A stretch of 64,000 nucleotides of DNA from Thalassotalea euphylliae (GCF_003390395.1 NZ_QUOV01000001.1:1674001-1738000), one strand, 5' to 3'; shown: positions 1 to 10,372, numbered from the stretch's first letter. Translations and numbers: made by a program. Notes: a model not told the origin generated them from the sequence alone.

Positions 1-1
1 A

Positions 2-2791
2 TGTCCACGCGCTGAAATTGTGCACTCAATGGAGGAAGCGAAAGAAACCGCTAAGCGCATCGGTTTCCCATGTATTATTCGCCCGTCTTTTACCATGGGG
101 GGTACTGGTGGCGGTATCGCGTACAACCAAGAAGAATTCGAAACGATTTGTACTCGTGGTTTAGATTTATCACCAACCAACGAGTTACTTATCGATGAAT
201 CATTAATCGGTTGGAAAGAGTATGAAATGGAAGTGGTTCGCGATAAGAACGACAACTGTATCATTATCTGTTCAATTGAAAACTTTGACCCTATGGGCAT
301 TCACACCGGTGACTCAATCACGGTAGCACCAGCGCAAACGCTAACCGATAAAGAATACCAAATCATGCGTAACGCATCACTTGCGGTATTGCGTGAAATT
401 GGTGTTGAAACCGGTGGTTCAAACGTACAGTTCGGTGTTAACCCGAAAGATGGTCGTGTTGTCATTATCGAGATGAACCCGCGTGTATCGCGCTCATCTG
501 CATTAGCATCAAAAGCGACGGGTTTCCCAATTGCTAAAGTGGCAGCAAAACTAGCGGTTGGCTTCACGTTAGACGAGTTACAAAACGATATCACAGGTGG
601 TGCAACACCAGCATCATTCGAACCAACCATTGATTACGTAGTAACGAAAATTCCACGTTTTAACTTCGAAAAATTCGCTGGCTCAGAAGATCGTTTAACG
701 ACGCAAATGAAGTCGGTAGGTGAGGTGATGGCGATTGGTCGTAACCAACAAGAGTCAATGCAAAAAGCACTACGTGGCTTAGAGGTTGGCGCTAGCGGTT
801 TTGATCCAAAAGTTGATGTTAACGACAAAGACGCACGCTCTGAAATTATGCACGAATTGCAAGAAGCGGGCGCTGATCGCATCTGGTACGTGGCTGATGC
901 CTTCCGTTTAGGCATGTCAGTTGATGAAGTATTCAACGCCACTAAAATTGACCGTTGGTTCCTTGTACAAATCGAAGATATCGTTTTAGAGGAAAAAGCA
1001 CTAGCTGAAAGCGGTATGGCGGGCTTAAACGCTGCGTCGTTAAAACGCTTAAAGCGCAAAGGTTTCTCAGACAAGCGTCTTGCGGATGTGATTGGTGTTA
1101 ATGAATCTGAAATTCGCAAGAAACGTCATGCGGCTGATATTCGCCCAGTTTACAAGCGCGTTGATACCTGTGCGGCAGAGTTTAAATCTGACACCGCTTA
1201 CATGTACTCAACGTACGATGAAGAGTGCGAATCTTCACCGTCTGACAAAGAAAAAATCATGATCATTGGTGGTGGTCCAAACCGTATCGGTCAAGGTATT
1301 GAGTTTGACTACTGTTGTGTACACGCAGCCCTTGCGATGCGCGAAGACGGTTACGAAACCATTATGGTGAACTGTAACCCTGAAACAGTGTCAACTGACT
1401 ACGACACGTCTGATCGCTTGTACTTCGAGCCGATCACTTTTGAAGATGTGTTAGAAATCGTTAATGTTGAAAAACCAAAAGGCGTAATCGTGCAATACGG
1501 TGGTCAAACACCACTGAAACTTGCTCGTGCACTAGAAGCGGCTGGTGTACCAATTATTGGTACTTCACCTGATGCGATTGACCGCGCAGAAGACCGTGAG
1601 CGTTTCCAACAAGCAGTTGAGCGTTTAGGTCTATTACAACCAGAAAACGCGACAGTGACTTCGTTAGAAGAAGCGGTATCAGAAGCGAAAACTATCGGCT
1701 TCCCATTGGTTGTTCGTCCATCTTACGTATTGGGTGGGCGTGCGATGGAAATCGTTTACGATGAAGACGACTTACGCCGTTACATGAACGAAGCGGTAAG
1801 CGTGTCAAACGACTCGCCAGTATTGCTTGACCACTTCCTTGACGATGCGGTTGAAGTAGACATCGATGCGATTTGTGACGGTGAAAACGTAGTGATTGGC
1901 GGCATTATGCAGCACATCGAACAAGCAGGTGTTCACTCTGGTGACTCAGCCTGCTCATTACCGGCTTACAGCCTAAGCCAAGAAGTGCAGGACGTAATGC
2001 GTGAGCAAGTGACTAAACTTGCGTTTGAACTAGGCGTTGTTGGCCTAATGAATACGCAAATGGCGGTAAAAGATGGCAAGGTTTACTTAATTGAAGTTAA
2101 CCCTCGTGCTGCTCGTACTGTACCATTTGTTTCAAAGGCTACATCAGTGCCACTAGCGAAAGTGGCGGCACGTGTAATGGCTGGTAAGTCATTGACTGAA
2201 CAAGGCATTACTAAAGAAACTATTCCGCCGTTCTTCTCAGTAAAAGAAGTGGTGATCCCGTTTAACAAGTTCCACGGCTCTGACCCTTTAGTTGGTCCAG
2301 AAATGCGCTCAACTGGTGAAGTTATGGGTGTTGGTGAAACGTTTGAAGAAGCGTATGCCAAAGCGAACTTAGGCGCGAATGTAGTGGTACCTAAATCAGG
2401 TCGTGCATTAGTGTCTGTGCGTAACTCAGATAAAGAGCGTGTAGTTGAGCTTGGTAAGCAGTTGGTTGAACTAGGCTATGAACTAGACGCTACTCATGGC
2501 ACCGCGGTAATGTTAGGCGAAGCAGGCGTTCCATGTCGCTTAGTGAATAAAGTACACGAAGGTCGCCCACATATTCTTGATAGAATCAAAAATGGTGAGT
2601 ACAGCTACATTATCAACACGACTGAAGGTCGCAAAGCGATTGAAGACTCAAAAGTGTTACGTGGCGGCGCGTTGCGCTATAAAGTGGCTTATACCACAAC
2701 ACTAAATGCTGCGTTTGCGGCATGTCAGGCACACGCTGCTGATGACCGCGATAAAGTAACCTCTATTCAAGAGTTACATGCTCGCTGTTAG
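2..2791 (+). CDS. carB: Carbamoyl-phosphate synthase large subunit, 5' end missing
   Basis: Large subunit of carbamoyl-phosphate synthase, which uses ammonia from CarA, bicarbonate and two ATP to make carbamoyl phosphate for arginine and pyrimidine synthesis in the cytoplasm. The reading frame is open from base 2, so the window cuts the gene. About 929 residues are visible against about 1073 in E. coli, so roughly 144 N-terminal residues are missing; the GTG at 20 is an internal codon, not the start. Visible parts in order: most of the first ATP-grasp domain ([14 protein letters not shown] near the left edge, [18 protein letters not shown]), the oligomerisation region, the second ATP-grasp domain ([51 protein letters not shown]) and the C-terminal allosteric MGS-like domain ([27 protein letters not shown]). 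No frame disruption is seen. carA should lie immediately upstream, outside the window. Confidence 0.98.
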   Translation, partial: CPRAEIVHSMEEAKETAKRIGFPCIIRPSFTMGGTGGGIAYNQEEFETICTRGLDLSPTNELLIDESLIGWKEYEMEVVRDKNDNCIIICSIENFDPMGIHTGDSITVAPAQTLTDKEYQIMRNASLAVLREIGVETGGSNVQFGVNPKDGRVVIIEMNPRVSRSSALASKATGFPIAKVAAKLAVGFTLDELQNDITGGATPASFEPTIDYVVTKIPRFNFEKFAGSEDRLTTQMKSVGEVMAIGRNQQESMQKALRGLEVGASGFDPKVDVNDKDARSEIMHELQEAGADRIWYVADAFRLGMSVDEVFNATKIDRWFLVQIEDIVLEEKALAESGMAGLNAASLKRLKRKGFSDKRLADVIGVNESEIRKKRHAADIRPVYKRVDTCAAEFKSDTAYMYSTYDEECESSPSDKEKIMIIGGGPNRIGQGIEFDYCCVHAALAMREDGYETIMVNCNPETVSTDYDTSDRLYFEPITFEDVLEIVNVEKPKGVIVQYGGQTPLKLARALEAAGVPIIGTSPDAIDRAEDRERFQQAVERLGLLQPENATVTSLEEAVSEAKTIGFPLVVRPSYVLGGRAMEIVYDEDDLRRYMNEAVSVSNDSPVLLDHFLDDAVEVDIDAICDGENVVIGGIMQHIEQAGVHSGDSACSLPAYSLSQEVQDVMREQVTKLAFELGVVGLMNTQMAVKDGKVYLIEVNPRAARTVPFVSKATSVPLAKVAARVMAGKSLTEQGITKETIPPFFSVKEVVIPFNKFHGSDPLVGPEMRSTGEVMGVGETFEEAYAKANLGANVVVPKSGRALVSVRNSDKERVVELGKQLVELGYELDATHGTAVMLGEAGVPCRLVNKVHEGRPHILDRIKNGEYSYIINTTEGRKAIEDSKVLRGGALRYKVAYTTTLNAAFAACQAHAADDRDKVTSIQELHARC

Positions 2792-2859
2792 TCGTTAACT
2801 TAGCTGCATAACGCAAGATTCGATAAACTAGACTAAAGCCTTGGCTGAGAAAGATAGTT

Positions 2860-2888
2860 TTGTCGAATCATGACAGTTTTGTTATGCT
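2860..2888 (+). promoter_or_regulatory. Candidate sigma-70 promoter for greA
   Basis: A TTGTCG hexamer (2860-2865) and a TATGCT hexamer (2883-2888) are 17 bp apart, in the carB-greA gap. Each matches consensus at four of six positions. The placement, 71 bases before the greA start and before a hairpin, would give greA its own leader. This is inferred from consensus matching only. Confidence 0.4.
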
Positions 2889-2910
2889 TATTCGCATACG
2901 ATTATTTTAT

Positions 2911-2940
2911 AAAGGTGGTTAGTAGCCACCTTTATCTATT
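2911..2940 (+). terminator. Hairpin in the greA leader (weak terminator or attenuator)
   Basis: AAAGGTGG (2911-2918) pairs perfectly with CCACCTTT (2926-2933) around a 7-base loop, and an imperfect T-rich run follows. It lies between carB and greA, 20 bases before the greA start codon. It could terminate carAB transcription or attenuate greA. In E. coli the greA leader contains terminators that yield the GraL small RNAs; the analogy is an inference. Confidence 0.5.
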
Positions 2941-2959
2941 TTAGGAACATACACCTCGA

Positions 2960-3436
2960 ATGAATCAAATTCCAATGACGGCAGCAGGCGCAGAAGCATT
3001 GCGCGAAGAGCTGACCCATTTAAAGCAAGTAAAGCGTCCAGAAATTATTGAAGCAATCGCCGAAGCGCGTGAGCACGGCGATTTAAAAGAAAACGCTGAA
3101 TATCATGCCGCACGTGAGCAGCAAGGTTTCTGTGAAGGCCGTATTCAAGAAATTGAAGGCAAGCTGGGTAATGCACAAATCATTGACGTCACTAAAATTC
3201 CTAACACAGGTAAAGTGATTTTTGGTGTTACAGTCGGTTTATTAAACATTGATACCGATGAAGAAGTAACTTACCAAATCGTTGGCGATGACGAAGCGGA
3301 TATTAAAAATAACCGTATTTCAGTCAATTCACCTATTGCCCGTGGGTTAATTGGTAAAACCGTTGATTCTGAAGTGGAAATCAAAACACCAGCGGGTTTA
3401 GTGGAATACGAAATTATTTCTGTAGATCACAAATAA
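2960..3436 (+). CDS. greA: Transcription elongation factor GreA
   Basis: GreA binds the secondary channel of RNA polymerase and stimulates cleavage of backtracked RNA so that stalled complexes resume. The protein has 158 residues, the same length as the E. coli protein. The N-terminal coiled-coil finger is intact: the tip motif [19 protein letters not shown] carries the conserved Asp and Glu (about residues 41 and 44) that position magnesium in the polymerase active site. The C-terminal FKBP-like domain includes [11 protein letters not shown]. It is downstream of carB in the same direction, with a 168-base gap holding a candidate promoter and a hairpin, so it is probably transcribed at least partly on its own. 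yhbY, the usual next gene, is not adjacent here but 44 kb away. Confidence 0.98.
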   Translation: MNQIPMTAAGAEALREELTHLKQVKRPEIIEAIAEAREHGDLKENAEYHAAREQQGFCEGRIQEIEGKLGNAQIIDVTKIPNTGKVIFGVTVGLLNIDTDEEVTYQIVGDDEADIKNNRISVNSPIARGLIGKTVDSEVEIKTPAGLVEYEIISVDHK

Positions 3437-3470
3437 TTAATTTTTCACAGATTAATTGAAAAATTGAAAG

Positions 3471-3494
3471 CCGAGCATCTAGCTCGGTTTTTTT
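3471..3494 (+). terminator. Rho-independent terminator of greA
   Basis: CCGAGC (3471-3476) pairs with GCTCGG (3482-3487), followed by seven T. It is 34 bases after the greA stop. Confidence 0.85.
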
Positions 3495-3739
3495 ATGGAG
3501 ATGGTTTTATATCGCTACTATGTGATGTAAATCAGTTGTAAATATTAGCGTACATTTTACTCGCTTATTCAGCGCGATTAATACTAGTAAATTGCTTTAC
3601 TGTCACTAATTAGTCACCAAGTTTTGATACGATAACAATTCCCAAGCTATTGGCGATATTGATCAAATATCAGGTCCAATCAAAAGCCAATGCCACCAAA
3701 AAATGAAAGTTATATAAGTCATAAAAGTTGTAAACCACC
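3495..3739. other. Intergenic region, AT-rich, no gene seen
   Basis: Together with the greA terminator this makes a 303-base gap. No convincing open frame, RNA gene or strong promoter could be identified. It presumably carries the promoter of the downstream protease gene. Confidence 0.5.
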
Positions 3740-5518
3740 ATGCTGTTCAACCTACCTTCAACTACTCAAAAGCTTTATTCTTGCCCTGTAGTTCTTAGCT
3801 TTCTAAGCAATAAGCGTCGACATATGTCACCTAGTATGTTGCTGCTATTTGCCTTGTGTCACTTTAACGCCATAGCAAGTACGCCAATTCCTTTATCCGC
3901 GAAAAAATCAGGAGAAACGTCTGCTAGTTACGAGCATACAAACAGCTCTATGGCTCTAGCACCTATATACGAGCTAAAGCGTTTGCATAATAACAATCAG
4001 TTATCCAAACAATCGAACATTAATGCCCTTAGTGAGTTTGGTGAAAAGGCGACTAGTGAATCTAATCAGCATGTTATCGAAATTGGTTTTTTCTACACGG
4101 AAGATCTGCTCGCTCAAATTGGACGGGCGGAAATAGACCGTTATATTGACGAGCAAATTAGCGCGGCGAATCAAGTAATGATTAACAGCGGCTTGGTGAT
4201 TCGCAGACAAGTTTCTTACGTGGGACCGTTTCTTATGGCTAATGAGCCAGATACCGCGATTAATTTGTTTCTAGCGAATGTCTATTCAGACCAAGCATTC
4301 TCAGCATTATCACATATTCGCGAGCGATTTGGGCTAGATTATTTAACTATTCTGCGCCCGCAAACCGACAATAATTTCTGTGGCTGGGCGTATTACGACA
4401 ACCCTTATGCCATTATGGAAGTTGGTGGGTTTTGCACCAGTGCTACTTTAGGAGCTCACGAATGGGGGCACAATGATGGTGCCGATCACGATATTGCCAA
4501 TAGCTCTGATACTCCGGTACGAACAGACGCACGAGGCTATAACTGTGCTGGTGAAGGCACGATTATGAGTACCTCAAATAACTGGAATACTCGTCATAAC
4601 ATTTATTCTAGCCCTGATATCTCAGTTAATGGCGAAGCTTGCGGCAAAGTAGGTGAGGCTGACTTCATTAGCGTCCTAAATGAGTTAGTGACGTTGCCTA
4701 ACCATTTAGGCAATATGCAGGCGGCAAGCGAAAAAATAGCATCTGTTGCAGTGAGCACCGATAAATTAAGCATTGCTGAAGGTGAGTCGGTTACAGTGAC
4801 ACTTACTTTAGTGGATGGCGATAATAATGTTATTACCTTAGATCGCGAAGTTAGCATCGAACTATATACTTATGGAGATGCAGGCAGCGACGGCGATATT
4901 CGTTTCAATGGAGCACTTGCTGATGTTGACTTTATTAATGCCACACAGCGGGTAACTTTCTCAGCAGGTCAATCAACTCAGTCCATCACAGTAACAACGT
5001 TGGGCGATAATGAACAAGAGCCGACCGAATTATTGCAAATTGGTGCCCGCTACGGGGACTATGTCAACGGTAGCGCTAACGAGCTGACGGTAGAGATTAA
5101 TGACGCCGCTGGCCAGGAGAACCTATCATTTTCTATTGAAAATGCTGAACTAGAAAGCGATCAGTCGATAGCAATAACAGTGAATCGTGCTGCTGATTTT
5201 GATATTCCCGTTTTATTGGCACTCGCCTTTGATTCTGAGCATTTGACGATAACACCAGAATTAATGGAATTTACCAGCGCAAATGCCAGTGAAAATGTAA
5301 CTATCACAGCTGGAAGTATAGATATCGCTGAAACTGTCATGATTCGATTAGAAGCAATTGATGGTAGCCAAGTTTTTGATCAGCTTGCTATTCAACTGTC
5401 ACCTGTTGTGATTGAACCTGAAAAGTCATCAGGTGGTGGCGTGAACTTTTGGTTGGCGTTATTAGCAGCGCTGGCGCTTGCTGGTCGAGAATTGACTCGA
5501 AATCGCAGGGAAAGTTAA
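3740..5518 (+). CDS. Secreted metzincin metalloprotease with Calx-beta-like domain and GlyGly-CTERM signal
   Basis: Predicted extracellular zinc protease of the metzincin clan (reprolysin/M12B-like). The zinc motif HEWGHNDGADH lies at residues 240-250 and fits HExxHxxGxxH; a Met-turn candidate is Met276 in GEGTIMS. A hydrophobic signal segment is at about residues 30-47, so the ATG at 3824 is an alternative start; the longer start gives an unusually long basic n-region, and neither start has a good ribosome site. Residues about 335-455 resemble a Calx-beta or similar all-beta module (LSIAEGESVTVTLTLVD, DNEQEPTELLQI). The last 29 residues are a GlyGly-CTERM tail: Gly-Gly-Gly, a hydrophobic helix, then Arg-rich end. 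In known cases such tails are cut by rhombosortase after type II secretion. No rhombosortase gene is in the window. Substrate unknown. Confidence 0.8.
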   Translation: MLFNLPSTTQKLYSCPVVLSFLSNKRRHMSPSMLLLFALCHFNAIASTPIPLSAKKSGETSASYEHTNSSMALAPIYELKRLHNNNQLSKQSNINALSEFGEKATSESNQHVIEIGFFYTEDLLAQIGRAEIDRYIDEQISAANQVMINSGLVIRRQVSYVGPFLMANEPDTAINLFLANVYSDQAFSALSHIRERFGLDYLTILRPQTDNNFCGWAYYDNPYAIMEVGGFCTSATLGAHEWGHNDGADHDIANSSDTPVRTDARGYNCAGEGTIMSTSNNWNTRHNIYSSPDISVNGEACGKVGEADFISVLNELVTLPNHLGNMQAASEKIASVAVSTDKLSIAEGESVTVTLTLVDGDNNVITLDREVSIELYTYGDAGSDGDIRFNGALADVDFINATQRVTFSAGQSTQSITVTTLGDNEQEPTELLQIGARYGDYVNGSANELTVEINDAAGQENLSFSIENAELESDQSIAITVNRAADFDIPVLLALAFDSEHLTITPELMEFTSANASENVTITAGSIDIAETVMIRLEAIDGSQVFDQLAIQLSPVVIEPEKSSGGGVNFWLALLAALALAGRELTRNRRES

Positions 5519-5566
5519 TTACAAAAGTAGCCACGGGTAGTATCAACTTTTAAAACGACGAAAGCG

Positions 5567-5601
5567 TTAAAGGTTAAAGGTTAAAGGATAAAGGATAAAA
5601 G
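5567..5601 (+). repeat. Five-unit heptamer tandem repeat (TTAAAGG type)
   Basis: Three perfect TTAAAGG units (5567-5587) are followed by ATAAAGG and ATAAAAG. It lies in the 313-base gap downstream of the metzincin gene, which holds no gene or clear terminator. A seven-base unit changes spacing by a non-multiple of three, but no reading frame crosses it. Confidence 0.85.
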
Positions 5602-5831
5602 CCTGAATAAAATTTGTATAACTCTGCTGTGCGTATTACGCTGAATTGTAAATAGTTTTAGATAAAGGCTGACTTTTGCAAGCGATAGTTCATTTGTCAG
5701 GTCTATGTTCATTCAAAGTTAAGAGAAGTCCTTGAAAAGCGGTTGAGAAAGCCGCTAATTTAATAAGCGGCGCATAATTGTGAGAATGACATGAGTGGAT
5801 TGCATAAATGGATATTAGGCGATAGCTGTCA

Positions 5832-6707
5832 ATGATGACGATGAAATCTATAGTGTTTTTGATTTTGGCATTGATAACATTGCCCGCAGTCGCGTTAGAT
5901 GTCGTTAATTACTCGTCCCATGGCCGAGATAATTTACCCTATGATAAGTATTATCGAGAGCTACTAGCACTTGCGTTGAACAAGTCATCACCTCGATTCG
6001 GGCCATATCAACTCAATGGCGTTGATGCAGGTAAAACGCAGACCAATATGATCGAGCTCATCAAGCACCGTCATATTGTCAATGTCGCTTGGACCATGAC
6101 TTCAAAAGCTCGTGAGCGCGAGTTGCTGCCGATTCGTGTTCCATTGTTCAAAGGCTTAGGTGGCTGTCGTATTTTCTTGATCAGACAAGGAGAGCAAGAT
6201 CGATTTAGTCAAATAACAAAGGTGTCTGATCTACAAAACCTGCTTGCTGGCCAAGGAGCTGATTGGCCAGATACCAGTATTTTAAAAGCAAATAACTTTA
6301 ATGTTATTACCGCTAAGCAACACAATAGCTTGTTTTCGATGCTCACCAAGCAGCGATTTGACTATTTTCCTCGTGCTTTACACGAAGCATATAGCGAAGC
6401 CGCCCGCTTTCCTGAGTTAACCGTCGAGCAATCATCGTTGCTTTACTATCCAGCACCATTTTTCTTTTTTGTCAGTAAAGAAGATAAGCGACTCGCTGAA
6501 CGCATTGAGTACGGGCTAAACAGAATGATGGCCGACGGCAGCTTTGAACAATTTTTTAATCAAAACCCTTACAGCAAGAGTGTGCGCGCTAAAGCTAATA
6601 TTAATAACCGACGAATATACACACTCAAAAACCCACTACTTACCGCGCAAACTGCGCAAGTAATAAACTCCAAGCAATATCAAACCAGTTGCCGTCAATT
6701 CCAATAA
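5832..6707 (+). CDS. Periplasmic solute-binding-like protein (family 3 type)
   Basis: Exported protein of 291 residues with a cleavable signal peptide (MKSIVFLILALITLPAVA then LDVV). The ATG at 5841 (Met4) is as likely a start as the one given. The rest resembles bacterial extracellular solute-binding proteins of family 3, with two alpha/beta lobes and a C-terminal segment (FFFVSKEDKRLAERIEYGLNRMMADGSFEQFF) typical of that fold. It lacks a lipobox and has no permease or ATPase partner nearby, so it may be a stand-alone ligand sensor or a divergent relative and not part of an ABC importer. Ligand unknown. The gene is monocistronic between two long gaps. Confidence 0.65.
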   Translation: MMTMKSIVFLILALITLPAVALDVVNYSSHGRDNLPYDKYYRELLALALNKSSPRFGPYQLNGVDAGKTQTNMIELIKHRHIVNVAWTMTSKARERELLPIRVPLFKGLGGCRIFLIRQGEQDRFSQITKVSDLQNLLAGQGADWPDTSILKANNFNVITAKQHNSLFSMLTKQRFDYFPRALHEAYSEAARFPELTVEQSSLLYYPAPFFFFVSKEDKRLAERIEYGLNRMMADGSFEQFFNQNPYSKSVRAKANINNRRIYTLKNPLLTAQTAQVINSKQYQTSCRQFQ

Positions 6708-7051
6708 CGATAGATTTTGCAATTCATCGCTTAAACCGCAATATTTATCGTGTATTGAATACATTCATCATGTTTATTAGCTATATTCAAAGGTTGATAA
6801 TTTTGTGTTTGCAATGAATTACTTGGCGCAAGAATCGCTAGTAAAGTGATTTTCAGTTGATGAATTAAGTGATTGCGCATTGTTTGTGTGTTGTTCGTGC
6901 AATGCTAGCTTAACCGTTAACCAAGTAAAGAAAGCAAAACAGATAAAGCATTAATAAAAAACAAAAATTACTTTCTGAAGTAGCGACCTTTACGTGGCTG
7001 CTTTATATTCGTTTAGTTAACTCACTTACTACTTTAAGGTTATAAATTCTA
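6708..7051. other. Intergenic region, AT-rich, no gene seen
   Basis: A 344-base gap before the first BNR protein gene. No open frame or RNA was recognised. The last part contains AAGG 12-15 bases before the ATG at 7052, a plausible ribosome site. Confidence 0.5.
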
Positions 7052-10000
7052 ATGAAAAAATCCTTAACCTCATTATTTGTCTCAGCGGCGCTATTTGCCT
7101 CAAGCAGTTATGCTGCCATCGACACTGACTTACTCTCAGGTATTAAAGCGCGTCATATCGGCCCAGCAGCAACCAGTGGTCGTATTTCAGATATTGAAGC
7201 CGTGCCTTCTAATCCAAATATTATTTATGCCAGTGCAGCGTCGGGTGGCGTATGGAAATCAGAAAATGCTGGCCTTAACTGGCAGCCGATTTTTGACGAC
7301 GAAGAGTGGGCGTCAACGGGGGCGCTAGCAGTGCACCCAGCCATTCCTGATATTGTTTGGTTAGGTACGGGTGAAGGTAATGTCCGTAACTCAACTTCAA
7401 TTGGCGGCGGTATTTACAAGTCAATGGACGGTGGTAAAACATGGCAAAACATGGGCTTAAAAACCACTGAGCGTATTAACCGAATTGCGTTGCATCCAAC
7501 TAACCCAGATATCGCTTATGCCGCTGCAATGGGCACGCTTTGGTCAAAAAATGAAGACCGAGGTATTTATAAAACCACCGATGGTGGTAAAACGTGGCAG
7601 AAAATTTTATACGTAGATAACGTCACGGGTGCATCTGATATCAAAATGGATCCAAGTAATCCAAACAAGCTTTATGCGTCAATGTGGCAGTTCCAACGTT
7701 GGCCGGATAAGTTTGAGTCAGGTGGCCCGGGCTCTGGCATGTATGTGTCAATCGATGGTGGTGAAACTTGGCAACAACGCACGTCTGCAGATGGCCTGCC
7801 TTCAGGCGAATTAGGCCGTATCACGTTTGATATCGCTGAGAGTCAGCCAAACACGGTTTATGCGCTAGTTGAAGCGGAGAAAAGTGCCTTATTGCGCAGT
7901 GATGATGGCGGCGATAGCTGGAATACAGTCAACAGCGAATACAATGTTGCCGATCGCCCATTCTACTACTCAGAAATTGAAGTCGACCCAACTAATCCAG
8001 ATATTATCTACAATATCGCGACCTTTATTCGCCGCTCAATTGATGGCGGTAAAACCTTTAGCAAAATCGATAAAGTCGATTGTTGTGCAACCGGTAATAC
8101 CATTCACATTGATAACCACAGCCTTTGGATCAACCCGAAAAACCCTGAGCACCAAATTTTAGGTAATGACGGCGGAATCGCGATCACTCAAGACAAAGGC
8201 GACAGCTGGCGCTTTGTACAAAACTTAGCAGTTTCTCAGTTCTACCATATCCGAGTTGATGATGCGGTGCCTTACAATGTTTACGGCGGTTTGCAAGATA
8301 ACGGCTCGTGGCGTGGCCCTGCGGAAGTATTCCATACTGCAGGTATTCGCAATGTTCACTGGCAAGAAGTCGGCTTTGGTGATGGTTTCGATACCATGCC
8401 ATTCCCAGATGACGTCACAAAAGGTTATGTGCAGTCACAAGGTGGTTACTTAAACCGTTACGATTTAGTGACTGGCGAGCAAAAATTGATCCGCCCAGCA
8501 GCGCCTAATCATGACACAGAATTGCGTTTCAACTGGAATGCTGGTTTAGCGCAAGATCCATTTGATGCCAACACCATCTACTACGGTAGCCAATTCGTGC
8601 ACAAATCAACAGATCGCGGCGAAACCTGGCAGGTGATCTCAAAAGATTTATCCACTAACAACCCAGATTGGCAGCGTTACAAGGAATCAGGCGGTTTAAC
8701 GCCAGATGTTACCGCTGCGGAAAATCACACAGCGATTATTACTATTGCGCCTAGCCCAATTAAACAAGGAGTGATTTGGGTCGCAACCGACGATGGCCGT
8801 ATTCATGTCACACAAGATGGCGGTGACACTTGGAAGAGCGTTGAGAAAAAAGCGCGCAAAGCGCCGAAAAATGCGTTTGTGCCGCATATTCAACCATCGC
8901 TACACAACCCAGAAGAAGCTTTTATCGTGTTTGATAACCACAGACGCGGTGATATGAAGCCTTACGTGTTCAAAGCGTCTAAGTACGGTAGCAAGTTTAC
9001 CAACTTAACGGCTAAAAACATTCGTGGCTATGCCTTATCAGTTGTACAAGATCACGTTGATGAAGACTTATTATTCTTAGGTACAGAGCTTGGTTTATAC
9101 GCCTCAACAAACGGTGGTGATTCTTGGTTCAAGTACGATCAAAACGTACCAACAGTGTCTGTGATGGATATGGCCATTCAGCAACGTGAAAACGACTTAG
9201 TATTAGGTACGCACGGTCGCTCTGTGATTGTGATTGACGATTACAGCCCACTGCGTGGTTTAAATGAAAAGTCGTTTAACGCGTCATTAAAACTATTGAG
9301 TGTTGGCGATGGCCAGCAATACGTATCTAGCCGCGCACCTTCAACCCGTTTCTGGGGTGATGCGGCATATGTGGGCGATAACGAAGTTTACGGTGTCACC
9401 ATTAATGTTATGGCATCGGGCGATCACTTAGCACACCCTGATGCAGACAAAGAAAAAGCACGTCAGATAGCAAAAGCGAAAAAAGCCGCTGACAAAGATA
9501 GCGACAAGAAGGATGAAAAGCCGCTTTCAGAAAAGGCTCGTGTCACGGTTAAAGATGCAAATGGTGAAGTGGTTCGTACTTTTGTCACTAAGCTAAAACA
9601 AGGGGTTAACCGCATTGTTTGGGGCTTGGAATCTGACGGCCAAGGCCGTATGCCGGGGCAAGAGCCAAAAGAAGATAAAGACATCAAACCAGCTGGCCCT
9701 GAAGTGATACCGGGTAAATACACCATTCATGTAAAACTTAACGATAATGAGTTTGAAACCACCGCTAAGGTGTTAAAAGACCCTCGTTTTACCGATGTCA
9801 CCATGGCGGATATGAAAGCACGCTACGCACTTGAGCATCAAGCAGTTGCTATGTACGGCACGCTAACTAAAGCGGTTCATGCTTTGCACGACAGTAAAAA
9901 AGATATTGAAGTGATCAAAGCGATGGCGGATAAAGCGCTGGAAAATATCGATAAAGCTGAAAACAAAGACGAGTTACCTGCGAGCAAATTAGCTAAGTCT

Positions 10001-10312
10001 GCCGATGAGCTGATCAAGAAGATTGGCGAGTTAGACAAAAACCTACGTTCTATTCCAAAAACCACAGGGATTGTTGATGAAACTTATAAAGTAACATCAC
10101 ATGTCTTTATGGCTTGGGGTTATGCAGGTGGCCGCTACGGTAAGCCTTCACCAACGGCTGAAATCTACCTTGAAAAAGCGAAAATCGAGCTAGATAAAGG
10201 CGTAGGTAAAGTGAATGAGTTTATTCAGCAAGACCTCACTGAATTTAAACAGGCGTACCAAGCGTCTGGCTTGGGCTTGTTATCAACCACTCAACCAATC
10301 GCACTTAACTAG
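7052..10312 (+). CDS. Secreted BNR/VPS10-type beta-propeller protein, copy 1
   Basis: Exported 1086-residue protein with a signal peptide (MKKSLTSLFVSAALFASSSYAA). The first ~730 residues are built from WD40/YVTN/BNR-like blades carrying many Asp-box motifs of the S/T-x-D-x-G-x-T-W type: SMDGGKTW, TTDGGKTW, SIDGGETW, SDDGGDSW, STDRGETW, TQDGGDTW, STNGGDSW. This pattern is shared by sortilin/VPS10 proteins and GH74 xyloglucanases. Databases often name such proteins glycosyl hydrolase, but a catalytic acid pair could not be confirmed. The ~350 C-terminal residues contain a lysine-rich linker (residues ~805-830), a beta-sandwich-like part and a helical end. It is followed after a terminator by a paralogue of nearly identical length. 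Likely role: binding or processing of an extracellular or periplasmic polymer or peptide; unproven. Confidence 0.8.
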   Translation: MKKSLTSLFVSAALFASSSYAAIDTDLLSGIKARHIGPAATSGRISDIEAVPSNPNIIYASAASGGVWKSENAGLNWQPIFDDEEWASTGALAVHPAIPDIVWLGTGEGNVRNSTSIGGGIYKSMDGGKTWQNMGLKTTERINRIALHPTNPDIAYAAAMGTLWSKNEDRGIYKTTDGGKTWQKILYVDNVTGASDIKMDPSNPNKLYASMWQFQRWPDKFESGGPGSGMYVSIDGGETWQQRTSADGLPSGELGRITFDIAESQPNTVYALVEAEKSALLRSDDGGDSWNTVNSEYNVADRPFYYSEIEVDPTNPDIIYNIATFIRRSIDGGKTFSKIDKVDCCATGNTIHIDNHSLWINPKNPEHQILGNDGGIAITQDKGDSWRFVQNLAVSQFYHIRVDDAVPYNVYGGLQDNGSWRGPAEVFHTAGIRNVHWQEVGFGDGFDTMPFPDDVTKGYVQSQGGYLNRYDLVTGEQKLIRPAAPNHDTELRFNWNAGLAQDPFDANTIYYGSQFVHKSTDRGETWQVISKDLSTNNPDWQRYKESGGLTPDVTAAENHTAIITIAPSPIKQGVIWVATDDGRIHVTQDGGDTWKSVEKKARKAPKNAFVPHIQPSLHNPEEAFIVFDNHRRGDMKPYVFKASKYGSKFTNLTAKNIRGYALSVVQDHVDEDLLFLGTELGLYASTNGGDSWFKYDQNVPTVSVMDMAIQQRENDLVLGTHGRSVIVIDDYSPLRGLNEKSFNASLKLLSVGDGQQYVSSRAPSTRFWGDAAYVGDNEVYGVTINVMASGDHLAHPDADKEKARQIAKAKKAADKDSDKKDEKPLSEKARVTVKDANGEVVRTFVTKLKQGVNRIVWGLESDGQGRMPGQEPKEDKDIKPAGPEVIPGKYTIHVKLNDNEFETTAKVLKDPRFTDVTMADMKARYALEHQAVAMYGTLTKAVHALHDSKKDIEVIKAMADKALENIDKAENKDELPASKLAKSADELIKKIGELDKNLRSIPKTTGIVDETYKVTSHVFMAWGYAGGRYGKPSPTAEIYLEKAKIELDKGVGKVNEFIQQDLTEFKQAYQASGLGLLSTTQPIALN

Positions 10313-10340
10313 CCACTGGCTAGATAAAATGAAAAAAGCA

Positions 10341-10372
10341 AAAGCCCAATAACATTTTGGGCTTTTTCTCTT
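10341..10372 (+). terminator. Rho-independent terminator between the two BNR genes
   Basis: AAGCCCA (10342-10348) pairs with TGGGCTT (10358-10364), followed by a T-rich run. It separates the tandem paralogues into distinct transcripts or reduces read-through. Confidence 0.8.

Noticed and set aside
634..1119. Long open frame on the minus strand inside carB (161 codons)
   Set aside because: It lies wholly inside a strongly conserved gene, has Ser/Arg-rich low-complexity sequence, no ribosome site and no recognisable domain. It is a shadow of carB codon use.
7077..8453. Several short plus and minus frames within the first BNR gene
   Set aside because: All are overlapped by a continuous, repeat-bearing coding frame and carry no family features.
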